Below are positions 8,224 to 16,635 of a stretch of 64,000 bases of DNA, in pieces. The position numbers were made by a program, and so were the translations under genes. The stretch spans positions 292,552 to 356,551 of the forward strand of contig JAEZLR010000006.1 in assembly GCA_023415205.1 (NCBI GenBank), given 5' to 3'. The stretch comes from Bacillota bacterium. Lineage in GTDB: Bacteria; Bacillota; Clostridia; DSM-8532. Position 1 is the stretch's first letter. Each line of letters starts with the position of its first letter. Under the pieces are notes generated by a model. The model was given only the letters and a program-made list of their open reading frames with translations, ran no database searches and was not told the origin of the DNA.

Positions 8224-8880
8224 ATGGAGGATATCATAAACGGATTTATCACTAGGTTCCCGTATTTGATGGAATGCGCGGGTGTTACGCTCACCTTGGC
8301 CTTTGCGGCCGTTATCATGGGTATGGTATTCGGGCTGTTGCTGGCCTTGGCCAGAATTTCCCGGCTCAAGCTACTCAGAGGGCTCAGTTGGTTTTATATC
8401 TGGGTTTTCAGAGGAACACCCATGCTACTACAGATATTCTTTATTTACTTCATTCTTCCTCAGATAGCACCATCCTTACGTCTCAGCGAGTATCCCGCAG
8501 CTATCCTTGCGCTGGGCCTAAACTCGGCAGCCTATCTGGCAGAGATTATCCGGGGAGCCATCCAGTCCATTGACAAAGGACAATTGGAAGCGGCAAAAGC
8601 CCTGGGAATGTCTTATGGCCTGTCCATGAGGCGGATTATCATCCCACAGTCCATCCGTCGCATGATTCCCCCATTTGGAAATGAGTTTATCATGCTCCTT
8701 AAGGATACCTCCCTTGTTTCAGCCATCGGTCTGACCGAGCTTATGAAGATGGCCAGGCAGGTTTCAAGCGGTGGAGAATCTTGGTTCTATATACCCATAG
8801 CGGCCATTTATCTTATCCTTACCTCGCTGTTTACCTTTGTCTTTCAAAAGCTTGAGAAGAAATATTCCATCTATGAATGA
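8224..8880 (+). CDS. Polar amino acid ABC transporter permease
   Basis: 218 residues beginning [17 protein letters not shown]; the ATG has AAGAGGTG at proper distance, whereas an in-frame GTG nine bases earlier overlaps that site. It is a HisM/GlnP-type (BPD_transp_1) inner-membrane protein with about five helices. The family signature includes [38 protein letters not shown] (EAA loop that contacts the ATPase) and [17 protein letters not shown]. The gene overlaps the start region of the ATPase gene. Confidence 0.9.
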   Translation: MEDIINGFITRFPYLMECAGVTLTLAFAAVIMGMVFGLLLALARISRLKLLRGLSWFYIWVFRGTPMLLQIFFIYFILPQIAPSLRLSEYPAAILALGLNSAAYLAEIIRGAIQSIDKGQLEAAKALGMSYGLSMRRIIIPQSIRRMIPPFGNEFIMLLKDTSLVSAIGLTELMKMARQVSSGGESWFYIPIAAIYLILTSLFTFVFQKLEKKYSIYE

Positions 8881-8891
8881 GGGTGACACTT

Positions 8892-9644
8892 ATGATAAAG
8901 CTTGAAAATATTCACAAGTCCTTTGGTGAACTCAAAGTACTCAAGGGCATCAACCTGGAAGTCAGCAAGGGTGAGGTCGTTTGTGTCATCGGCCCCAGCG
9001 GTTCAGGCAAGAGTACTCTATTAAGATGCATCAACCATCTTGAGCGCATCACCACCGGTAAAATTACCATTGACCAGGAGGTTATGGATGAGCGGAAGGA
9101 TGGGCATGACCTGAGAAAAATCCCCTACAAGCAGGTACTCAAGCTCTGCTCGGAGGTAGGGATGGTTTTTCAGCGATTTAATCTGTTTCCCCATATGACA
9201 GCCCTTCAGAATGTCATGGAAGCCCCGGTCCGAGTGCTGAAAACTCCTAAGAATGTGGCCGAAAATGAGGCTCGTCAGCTTCTTGTCAGTGTCGGTCTGG
9301 AGGATAAAATGGATGTTTATCCTTCAAGGCTATCGGGCGGCCAGCAGCAGCGCGTGGCTATAGCAAGGGCTTTGGCTATGAGGCCTAAGGCCATGCTTTT
9401 TGATGAACCCACCTCAGCCCTTGACCCTGAATTGGTTGGAGAAGTGCTGGAGGTAATGAAGAAGCTGGCCCTTGAGCATATGACAATGATTGTAGTCACC
9501 CATGAGATGGGGTTTGCTCGGGAAGTGGCCCAACGGGTTATCTTCATGGATGAGGGCGTTATTATTGAAGAGGCCTCTCCGGAAGCCATCTTTACTTCTC
9601 CCAAGCATGAGCGAACCAAGGCCTTTTTGAGCCGTGTCCTCTAG
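8892..9644 (+). CDS. Polar amino acid ABC transporter ATP-binding protein (GlnQ type)
   Basis: 250 residues starting [12 protein letters not shown] after GAGGGTGA. Walker A is GPSGSGKST, the Q-loop lies in [13 protein letters not shown], the signature is [15 protein letters not shown], Walker B is [12 protein letters not shown], and the switch His is in VVTHEMGFA. It drives uptake by the preceding permease and lipoprotein. A short insertion ([20 protein letters not shown]) in the first half is typical of several clostridial members. A weak stem-loop follows the stop codon. Confidence 0.92.
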   Translation: MIKLENIHKSFGELKVLKGINLEVSKGEVVCVIGPSGSGKSTLLRCINHLERITTGKITIDQEVMDERKDGHDLRKIPYKQVLKLCSEVGMVFQRFNLFPHMTALQNVMEAPVRVLKTPKNVAENEARQLLVSVGLEDKMDVYPSRLSGGQQQRVAIARALAMRPKAMLFDEPTSALDPELVGEVLEVMKKLALEHMTMIVVTHEMGFAREVAQRVIFMDEGVIIEEASPEAIFTSPKHERTKAFLSRVL

Positions 9645-9653
9645 GCCGAGCCA

Positions 9654-9670
9654 AAAGGGTATACCCCTTT
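9654..9670 (+). terminator. Weak stem-loop after the ABC transporter operon
   Basis: AAAGGG-TATAC-CCCTTT forms a 6-bp stem directly after the ATPase gene, but the following T-run is nearly absent, so termination would be inefficient and readthrough into the EamA gene is possible. Confidence 0.35.
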
Positions 9671-9701
9671 AATGTGAAAAGAATATCGAAGGACGGATTT
9701 C

Positions 9702-10586
9702 ATGACCAAGCAGATTAAAGCGGATCTTTCACTCCTAAGTATAACCCTGGTGTGGGGATCCTCCTTCATTATCATGAAGAATATCTCAGAGGATATCCCC
9801 GCTTATGCCTACCTCACCCTCCGTTTTGGAGTTGCGGGCCTCCTGCTGATTCTATTATTCCATAAGAAGCTGAAGACTCTGTCGTTAAAAGCCCTGTGGA
9901 GCGGATCTCTGGTGGGGCTTTTTCTTTACGCGGGCATGATGCTGCAGGTTATTGGACTAAAGACCACCACGGCCTCCAATTCTGCCTTTATCACGGGACT
10001 TAATGTGGTGATGGTGCCCATCATATCCGCTACTCTTCTAAGAAAAAAGCCACCCCTTAATGCCGTGGTGGGGGTAATTTTTGCTACAATCGGCCTTTTC
10101 GTCTTAAAGGGCTTCCAGGGTGAATGGTCGGTGGGGGATGCCCTTACCTTGCTCTGTGCAGTTTGCTTTGCCCTGCAAATTATACTCATTGACAAGTTCG
10201 CTTCCCATGTGGACATCTATCAACTGGCAGTGGTTCAGGTGGTTTCGGCAGCTATCCTTTATGCCTTAACCTGGGGGACAATGGGCCTTGTTTCAACTCC
10301 CGTAGCCTTCTCCCTCAACACCCCCGTAATCTTTGCCATACTTTATACGGGTGCGTTGGGAACGGCCTTTGCCTTCGGGGTTCAAACCATTGCGCAAAAA
10401 TATACCACTCCCACAAGAACGGCGCTCATCATTACCTGTGAGCCTGTGTTCGGAGCACTGTTCGCTCTGATTGTCCCCAATGCTCAAGGGGTCACCGAGA
10501 TGTTAACTGTCAAGATGGTGGTGGGCTGTCTTCTTATTCTGCTGGGGATGTTTGTGACCGAAATCAAGCCTGATAAACTGCCATAA
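9702..10586 (+). CDS. EamA/DMT-family transporter
   Basis: 294 residues forming ten hydrophobic helices in two repeated EamA halves (about 8-135 and 147-288). The first half has LVWGSSFIIMKNI and the second ALQIILIDKFA and ...TALIITCEPVFGALFALI, a hallmark of RhaT/YdcZ-like drug/metabolite exporters. Substrate unknown; proteins of this class export amino acids or other metabolites. It lies 57 bases after the amino acid importer on the same strand and could share its transcript. Confidence 0.8.
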   Translation: MTKQIKADLSLLSITLVWGSSFIIMKNISEDIPAYAYLTLRFGVAGLLLILLFHKKLKTLSLKALWSGSLVGLFLYAGMMLQVIGLKTTTASNSAFITGLNVVMVPIISATLLRKKPPLNAVVGVIFATIGLFVLKGFQGEWSVGDALTLLCAVCFALQIILIDKFASHVDIYQLAVVQVVSAAILYALTWGTMGLVSTPVAFSLNTPVIFAILYTGALGTAFAFGVQTIAQKYTTPTRTALIITCEPVFGALFALIVPNAQGVTEMLTVKMVVGCLLILLGMFVTEIKPDKLP

Positions 10587-10625
10587 ATTACATAGGTTTG
10601 TCATCAAAGCGTAATCCAAAATTCC

Positions 10626-10654
10626 TTCACTCCCTCCCAGGGATTGCCGATAAT
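10626..10654 (+). promoter_or_regulatory. Candidate promoter of the surface-protein operon
   Basis: TTCACT and GATAAT with a 17-base spacer, 32 bases before the ATG of the first gene, which also has GGAGG. It fits sigma-A moderately well. Confidence 0.45.
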
Positions 10655-10686
10655 CCTTTTAGATTCTAATGATTGGAGGCAATTCA

Positions 10687-12330
10687 ATGCGGATTATTAA
10701 ATCAGCCGTTATTGTGGCTCTTGCTTTGGTGATAGCACTTTCATCGGCCTATAATACACCTCTTTTTGTTTATGCAGCGACAGGCGCGTCAGAGGATGCC
10801 TTGATCAGCGGTATCGTCAGAGAAAACAACCCCGCCCTCGGCTATATCACACTCTATTTCAAGGACGGATCGGGCACCGATCCGGAAGATCTTGATAGGC
10901 TTGTGGCACAAAGAACCTACACTTATGGCTATGAAATCCCGGTGCTGAGAGACGGCCAGACCGTCCCGGCAGAGCGTATCCAGCCGGGGGATCAGGTATT
11001 TATCAAGCTCGATGCAGAGGGCTATATTATCAAGCTCAGTGCCAAGAGCTATTATCAACCCATCTATGGCCTGGTGCATAATAAAAGCATCGCCAGTCTC
11101 GTCATCAAAAGGGATAACGGAACCTATAGCTATTATCCCATCAATTCGTCCATTCCCGTATACAAGAACGGACGGCCCGGAACCCATTCCGACATTAAGC
11201 CGGGGGAGCGTATCAAGCTTCTTGTGCAAACCAACGGCGAATCTATGGATATTGCAGGAATTGAGATAGAAAAAAACTCCATGCCTATCACCGGGGTCTT
11301 TAGGGGGCACATGGAATTTTATGATACTCTGAGGGATGCCCTCCATGTTTCCGGTGTTCAGGAATTTGTCAATGGCAGATGGGAGAACACTCAGGTAAAA
11401 GGGATTCAGAGCATCAGTTTTATGAGTGATTACAAAGGGCGTCCTGGGAAAAAAGCAACGGGCACGGCCTATTATGTCACTGCTAAGGCCAAGGATGGCA
11501 CATCAAGAATACAGATGGCCTCCTATCGCTATAAGCCTCAATATGAGCTGTTACTCAAGGATAATCTGGTTAACCTTGCAGGCAATAACCGTTTGGAACT
11601 TCAAAACACCTCCTATACCGTCGGCTATGACACGGGCACCTTGGTGGTGAAGGATGGAAAGCTGGTAGACATGGGGGCGCTAGTCAGCCTTGATCCTGTG
11701 AAGATGTCCCTGGAAAAAGCGGGTGACGGTAATACCTATGTGGCCAATATTGTTGTCAGCGACAGTCTGGTCAATGAAGGGCTGTCATTGTACAGGGGCC
11801 GTATCAAGAGTGTGGACAAGGAAAAGAGCCTGACGGTTGAATCCTTTGCTCAGCTTGGAGGGATCACCTGGACCTTCACCAACACTCCCAAAACCTTTGA
11901 TATCGACTTGTCATCAAGCCGCCTCCTCGTGGATGGGGGCATTGGAAGCATGCGCGAAGTGGATGCTTCCTATATAGGTCAGACGGTGTATATTGTAGCG
12001 GTGGGAACAAAGATCACTCTTATGAGCACCGCCCCCTATGCCGATGCGCCCGCCTCAGGTCGTATTCTCTCTTTGGCCGGAGCCACCTATGATGAGGCAG
12101 GACAGGTGCTGACACCACCCACCGGCCTAAGCCTCACCGAGGCTATGGTGTTCAATACTTCCAGCTATCAATGGACAACCAGTCAGAATATCACCCTTGA
12201 TATCCCCGCCCATGCCATTGTCATCAAGAGAGGGCAGGTGGGTTCCACGGCGCTCTTGAAGCCCGGTGACCAGATTAAGGTCATGAGGCATGCCCAGAAC
12301 CTGAATGGAATTATAATTCTTTGCGATTAA
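10687..12330 (+). CDS. Exported beta-rich protein of unknown function
   Basis: 547 residues. A signal peptide (MRIIKSAVIVALALVIALSS, cleavage after VYAA near 30) is followed by repeated short beta-domain modules, recognisable by returning phrases of the type 'G.V......I.....ING'. Examples are ISGIVRENNPALGYITLYF, IYGLVHNKSIASLVI, ITGVFRGHMEFYDTL and YRGRIKSVDKEKSLTV, each combined with 'GD.I/V.........'. This suggests five or six related beta-barrel or SH3-like repeats in a wall-associated protein. No SLH domain or catalytic motif is visible. The ATG is chosen because GGAGG lies at correct spacing. It is the first gene of a four-gene unit with an SLH protein, an S41 protease and a propeller protein. 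Confidence 0.6.
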   Translation: MRIIKSAVIVALALVIALSSAYNTPLFVYAATGASEDALISGIVRENNPALGYITLYFKDGSGTDPEDLDRLVAQRTYTYGYEIPVLRDGQTVPAERIQPGDQVFIKLDAEGYIIKLSAKSYYQPIYGLVHNKSIASLVIKRDNGTYSYYPINSSIPVYKNGRPGTHSDIKPGERIKLLVQTNGESMDIAGIEIEKNSMPITGVFRGHMEFYDTLRDALHVSGVQEFVNGRWENTQVKGIQSISFMSDYKGRPGKKATGTAYYVTAKAKDGTSRIQMASYRYKPQYELLLKDNLVNLAGNNRLELQNTSYTVGYDTGTLVVKDGKLVDMGALVSLDPVKMSLEKAGDGNTYVANIVVSDSLVNEGLSLYRGRIKSVDKEKSLTVESFAQLGGITWTFTNTPKTFDIDLSSSRLLVDGGIGSMREVDASYIGQTVYIVAVGTKITLMSTAPYADAPASGRILSLAGATYDEAGQVLTPPTGLSLTEAMVFNTSSYQWTTSQNITLDIPAHAIVIKRGQVGSTALLKPGDQIKVMRHAQNLNGIIILCD

Positions 12331-12350
12331 GGACGAAGGAGGCACTACCT

Positions 12351-13883
12351 GTGAGGAAAAAATACAGACAGCTTTTGACAGGTGTTATAATAGCGTCCTT
12401 TCTGTTGGCTCAGCCCTTTGTGAGCTCGGCTACGGAGGGAACCATGGGATACCAGGGAGGTATCTCCGTTGAAAACAAGCTTAAAAAGGATGAGTATCAG
12501 TACTCGGAGATGTGTTTTATCACCGGCAAGCCCCTCTTGCTCACCGGGACACTGACCATCAAAAAAACTACCAAGAATGATGTAACGACAGCTACCTATA
12601 CCTACAAGCTGGCCAACACCCAGCAGAATGCGACCATGAACCGGGTGGTGATGACCACTAGCACCCGTGAGACGAAGTTCAATGGTCAGATTACCGAAAC
12701 CACTCAGATGAGTCGTATGCCAACCGAGGTCCTCACCATCGGGAGCGAAAGCTATCGTCTGATTGATTCAAGCTTTACCCGGTCAGTACTAACCGACCCC
12801 AAGCCGGCCATCAACTATCAGGCCGGAGAATTTATCGCTAAAAAGGTTTACGCCAAGGGAACCCTTGCCAACAGCCCTGATAGGGTGACGGTATCCCTTT
12901 CAGGAAGCCTTTATGCCTATGATCAACATTGGAGCAGCACCCAGACTCAAAAAATCAGTGTCCTAGTGGAAGCCCACTTAAAATCCGTTACCCCACCCGT
13001 CCAATGGGGGGGCTCGGCAGAACTGGTGATCTCCAGCGCAACCCGCCAGCAAATCCACTATTCGGAGAATGAGCCCACTCAAATCAGCTTTGAGGGCGGC
13101 TACATTCAAAGCAGGTGGACAGAATCAACCTTGGATTATACCGCTCGTTTCCCCGAGTTTGATAAGAACGGAAAGCCCACAGATGTTCTGGTGACCTCCC
13201 ATGATTCCCAAAGCCTGATCACTCCTCCGGAAACAAATCGGTTGATGGTGCCCGACCTGAAGCAACTCAATGGCTTTTGGTCCATAGAGCCCATAACCAT
13301 TCTTTTCGGTTTGGAGGTTATTTCTGGCACCGGAAGCAATTATCAGGTGACCCAGCAGGTTACACGCCGTGAGTTTGTTTCCATGCTCGTTCGGACGCTT
13401 AAGGAGATCCCTGAGGATCCCAATGAAAAGGTGGTCACAACCACCACGAAGAGAAACAATAAAACTCCCGAAGTGTCTCCGTTTACGGACGTTAAACTGG
13501 AGGACCCCAATTATGAGGAAATCAAACAGGCCTATAACAAAGGGATCATTCAGGGAGATGGCAGGGGCAGGTTTAATCCCAATGCTTCCATAACACAGGC
13601 CGAAGCTGTTAAAATGATCGTATCGGCACTGGGTCTAGAGAATCTGGCCCCCTATCCTACCCCCACAACCCCCTTTGCAGATAATGACCAGATTCCTGGC
13701 TATGCACGTAATTCCGCAGCAGTTGCCTATTCCCTTGGACTGATTTCACCCGATGAAAGGGGCTTCTTTAATGCTTCGGCAAGACTCACCCATGAGGATA
13801 CGGCCAACCTGCTCTATAACCTGATTGTGTATATGGGTGATGAGCTTATCAAGGATTACAGGGATCGTATGTCAGCCTTCTAG
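12351..13883 (+). CDS. SLH-domain exported protein
   Basis: 510 residues from a GTG with GAAGGAGG eight bases upstream. A signal peptide (ending near FVSSATEG) precedes an N-terminal beta-rich region with many Thr and Ser (about 40-330). Two or three S-layer homology domains form the C-terminal third: a degenerate one at PITILFGLEVISG, then FTDVKLEDPNYEEIKQAYNK... with GIIQGDGRGRFNPNASITQA, then FADNDQIPGYARNSAAVAYS. SLH domains bind pyruvylated secondary cell wall polymers, so the protein is probably held non-covalently on the wall. Cotranscribed with both neighbours (21 bases upstream, 28 downstream). Confidence 0.78.
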   Translation: MRKKYRQLLTGVIIASFLLAQPFVSSATEGTMGYQGGISVENKLKKDEYQYSEMCFITGKPLLLTGTLTIKKTTKNDVTTATYTYKLANTQQNATMNRVVMTTSTRETKFNGQITETTQMSRMPTEVLTIGSESYRLIDSSFTRSVLTDPKPAINYQAGEFIAKKVYAKGTLANSPDRVTVSLSGSLYAYDQHWSSTQTQKISVLVEAHLKSVTPPVQWGGSAELVISSATRQQIHYSENEPTQISFEGGYIQSRWTESTLDYTARFPEFDKNGKPTDVLVTSHDSQSLITPPETNRLMVPDLKQLNGFWSIEPITILFGLEVISGTGSNYQVTQQVTRREFVSMLVRTLKEIPEDPNEKVVTTTTKRNNKTPEVSPFTDVKLEDPNYEEIKQAYNKGIIQGDGRGRFNPNASITQAEAVKMIVSALGLENLAPYPTPTTPFADNDQIPGYARNSAAVAYSLGLISPDERGFFNASARLTHEDTANLLYNLIVYMGDELIKDYRDRMSAF

Positions 13884-13911
13884 GTTGAAAGGTTACGAAA
13901 GAGGAAGAACT

Positions 13912-15387
13912 ATGAATAAAATTAAAAGAATTGTAAGCCTTGCCCTGGTTGTTTTGCTTGTTTTTACCGGAACCCTCAATGTATCGGCAGCAGAGTACGG
14001 GGACTATTTTGAAAGCATGATCCGATTTGTTTCGGGCATGTATTATAAGGGACTGACGGATGAAGAAGGTCTCAAGGCAGCCCTTAAGGGCTTGTTCTCC
14101 AATCTCGATAAGTATTCAGCCTTTTATGATAAAGAAGAGACCCAAGCCCTTTATAGCAGCCTGGACGGTAATTTTGTCGGTGTAGGGATAGCCTTGGAAA
14201 AGGTGGATTCGGGCATCAAGATTACCCGAGTATATGAAGGCTCACCGGCAGAAAAAGCCGGGCTTATGGAGGGCGACATCCTCTCAGCGGTTGACGGTGT
14301 CAGCGTTATGGCCAAGGAAGCCGAGAGTGTGGCCACTGAGATTCGGGGTAAGGCCGGAGAAGCAGTGCGGCTAACTGTAAAAAGAGGGAGTACAACCAGG
14401 GAGTTCTCCGTTGTCCGTGATACGGTGACCATCAATTCCTTCTATTTTAGGTTGGAAGGCAACGTGGCCTACATCCGCATAGAGGGCTTTACTCTGGGGA
14501 TAAGCACTCAATTTATAAAGGCTATGGAGGCCGTCGATAAGAATAATATCAAGAAAATTGTTCTGGATCTACGGGGGAATCCTGGAGGCTATGTGGAAGA
14601 AGCTGTGACTGTGGCGCGAAGACTAATGCCTCCGGGGGTCATTACTACCTTGGACTACAAATCTGAAGAGCTGGAGGACAAGGTTTATACCTCCGACATA
14701 ACGCGACCCGAGTATATTGTGGCCGTTCTGGTCAATGAGGCCTCAGCCAGCGCCTCTGAAATTCTTGCGGGAGCCTTGGAAGATTCGGGAGTAGGCTTTC
14801 TTATCGGACAAAATACTTATGGAAAGGGCGTTTTCCAAAACATTTTTTCCATTCTAACACCCGAGGCCTATAAAAAATATAGCGAAAAGCATGGCGAAAA
14901 GTTTGTAACTGAAATACAATGGTTAAGTTACTACGGAGTCTTTTTAGAGGCTGAGGATATTCTTGGAACGGTGAAGCTTACAACGGGCTATTATTTAACC
15001 CCCAAGGGCAGATTCATAGAAGGGGTGGGATTGAAGCCCCAGGTTGTCCTGCCCAATCCGACCAACCCAAACAAGGTGGATTTATCGGTCATCGACAGGC
15101 TTACCCTATCTGAAGCCTTAAAGCCTAACGACTACGGTGCCCATGTGTATGGCGCAGAGCGAATTCTGAAGGCTTCGGGCCTCTTGTCTACAACACCCGA
15201 CAAGCTCTTCGATGAGTCAACCACAGATGCCGTTAAAGCCTTTCAGGGAAAGTCAGGGCTTACCGTAACGGGGATTATTGATAAAAAGACCGGAGAAAGC
15301 CTTAACAAGCTGCTTGACCAACTGCGAATAAAAAATGATCAACAGTATACCAAGGCACTAGAGATATTAAACTGGTTTAGTGATTAA
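13912..15387 (+). CDS. S41 C-terminal processing protease with PDZ and peptidoglycan-binding domains
   Basis: 491 residues. A signal peptide (VLLVFTGTLNVSAA) precedes a helical N-terminal region, a PDZ domain (about 80-165; VGVGIALEK, GSPAEKAGLMEGDIL), and a S41/tail-specific protease domain (about 165-375) with the nucleophile in NEASASASEI (serines 278-282) and the general-base Lys305 in NTYGKGVFQ. A C-terminal PG_binding_1 domain follows (about 395-470; AVKAFQGKSGLTVTGIID). This is the CtpA/CtpB plan, acting outside the membrane on protein substrates. In B. subtilis such proteases activate sporulation regulators. I chose the ATG next to the signal peptide, with AGAGGAAG upstream. Confidence 0.88.
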   Translation: MNKIKRIVSLALVVLLVFTGTLNVSAAEYGDYFESMIRFVSGMYYKGLTDEEGLKAALKGLFSNLDKYSAFYDKEETQALYSSLDGNFVGVGIALEKVDSGIKITRVYEGSPAEKAGLMEGDILSAVDGVSVMAKEAESVATEIRGKAGEAVRLTVKRGSTTREFSVVRDTVTINSFYFRLEGNVAYIRIEGFTLGISTQFIKAMEAVDKNNIKKIVLDLRGNPGGYVEEAVTVARRLMPPGVITTLDYKSEELEDKVYTSDITRPEYIVAVLVNEASASASEILAGALEDSGVGFLIGQNTYGKGVFQNIFSILTPEAYKKYSEKHGEKFVTEIQWLSYYGVFLEAEDILGTVKLTTGYYLTPKGRFIEGVGLKPQVVLPNPTNPNKVDLSVIDRLTLSEALKPNDYGAHVYGAERILKASGLLSTTPDKLFDESTTDAVKAFQGKSGLTVTGIIDKKTGESLNKLLDQLRIKNDQQYTKALEILNWFSD

Positions 15388-15408
15388 AAAGGAGAAGGGT
15401 TAATATTC

Positions 15409-16635
15409 ATGCCGGGGGAAAGCAAAAAGAAAAAGAAGGGCTTCGGGCTTGTTAAGCTGCTGATGTTCCTTCTCATAGTGGTCTTGATTACGGGGGTAGC
15501 CCTGTATGCCTTTCTGGATATCAACCCCTTAATTGCTTTGGAGGAAGGCTTGACAGGGCTCTACCAACGCGTTTTTGACGTTGGTACCGTTGAACTGACA
15601 GAGATTGTAAAGCCCATAGCCTCCTATGATCTCAACGAAAATCTGGCTTGTGCGGTTATTGAGGATGATCTGGTGGTGTGTACCATCAGCTCCTTGCGCC
15701 AATTTGATTCAGAAGGCCGGGAAAAGGCCTATATTCCCTTAAACCTTAAAAAGCCCCTGATACAGGCCAATAAAAAGTCACTGCTGGTGGCCGACATCGG
15801 CGGCAGATTTTTCAGCCTGGTTAATGAGGGGAAAACTCTATGGGAAAGGTCTGTTGACGAAGATATCGTCAATGCCAGCCTATCCAATAACTTCATTCTG
15901 CTCATCACGAAGAGCAGTGAATCAGGCTATAAACGCACGATTCGTTCCTATTCCCTCAACGGAGATGAAGTCTCCTTGAGAAGTGTTTCCAACTACTATC
16001 CATTTTCGGCCCATCATTACCCCGAATTTGACAAAGGATTATTCTTGGTCAGTGGTGTAGAGGCTTCCGGCCTTGCCGCCAATGGTCTTTTTGAATTCCT
16101 GGACGCATCCATGAACCAGAAGGCCAGCTTTCGGGGTGAACAGGAGGTTCTTCTCGGGGGGCTTCCCATCATGAAGGAAAACCTTCTGCTCTACGGGGAA
16201 GAAAGCCTCATTCTGGTGGATCAGGGGATTCATACCCTTTGGGAAAAGGATTATTCTGGGTCCAAGGTCACTGCTGTGGGTGTCTTGCAGAATAAACATG
16301 CCGTTGTGGCCCAGCTTGATGCCGATCTTCTTTCAAGGGAGAGGCGTTTTGAGACCACCGTCAGCGTACTTAACCAGGATGGCTCTGAAAAAGGCAAGCT
16401 GGTTATTGACGCAGAGGTGGCTGGGGTGACCGGCAAGGGTAAAACAGCCGCCATAATGGCCGGTTCCGAGGTTTATTTCATTGATGCCAGCGGTGCGATT
16501 CTTGACCGCTACACCGCAAAAACTGATGTGACCAGTGTCTATCTGCCACGGGAGGACCTGGCCTATGTGGTGTCGGCGGGGGATATCGTCCGGGTCAAGG
16601 TACAGGGAATCGATAAGTTCCTGGGTATTTTCTAG
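15409..16635 (+). CDS. Membrane-anchored beta-propeller protein (DUF5711-like)
   Basis: 408 residues. A lysine-rich start (MPGESKKKKKGFG) leads into one membrane helix (about 13-37), followed by an extracellular domain of repeated four-strand units resembling PQQ/WD-type blades: YDLNENLACAVIEDDLVVC, LLVADIGGRFFSLVNEGKTLW, LLLYGEESLILVDQGIHTLW and AAIMAGSEVYFIDASG. The pattern matches a Firmicutes family annotated as DUF5711, of unknown function. It is the last gene of the surface operon. Its stop overlaps the convergent helicase gene by four bases, leaving no room for a separate terminator. Confidence 0.6.
   Translation: MPGESKKKKKGFGLVKLLMFLLIVVLITGVALYAFLDINPLIALEEGLTGLYQRVFDVGTVELTEIVKPIASYDLNENLACAVIEDDLVVCTISSLRQFDSEGREKAYIPLNLKKPLIQANKKSLLVADIGGRFFSLVNEGKTLWERSVDEDIVNASLSNNFILLITKSSESGYKRTIRSYSLNGDEVSLRSVSNYYPFSAHHYPEFDKGLFLVSGVEASGLAANGLFEFLDASMNQKASFRGEQEVLLGGLPIMKENLLLYGEESLILVDQGIHTLWEKDYSGSKVTAVGVLQNKHAVVAQLDADLLSRERRFETTVSVLNQDGSEKGKLVIDAEVAGVTGKGKTAAIMAGSEVYFIDASGAILDRYTAKTDVTSVYLPREDLAYVVSAGDIVRVKVQGIDKFLGIF

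Noticed and set aside
9657..9666. GGGTATACCC palindrome as an operator for the EamA gene
   Set aside because: It is part of the weak stem-loop after the ATPase gene and no promoter overlaps it.
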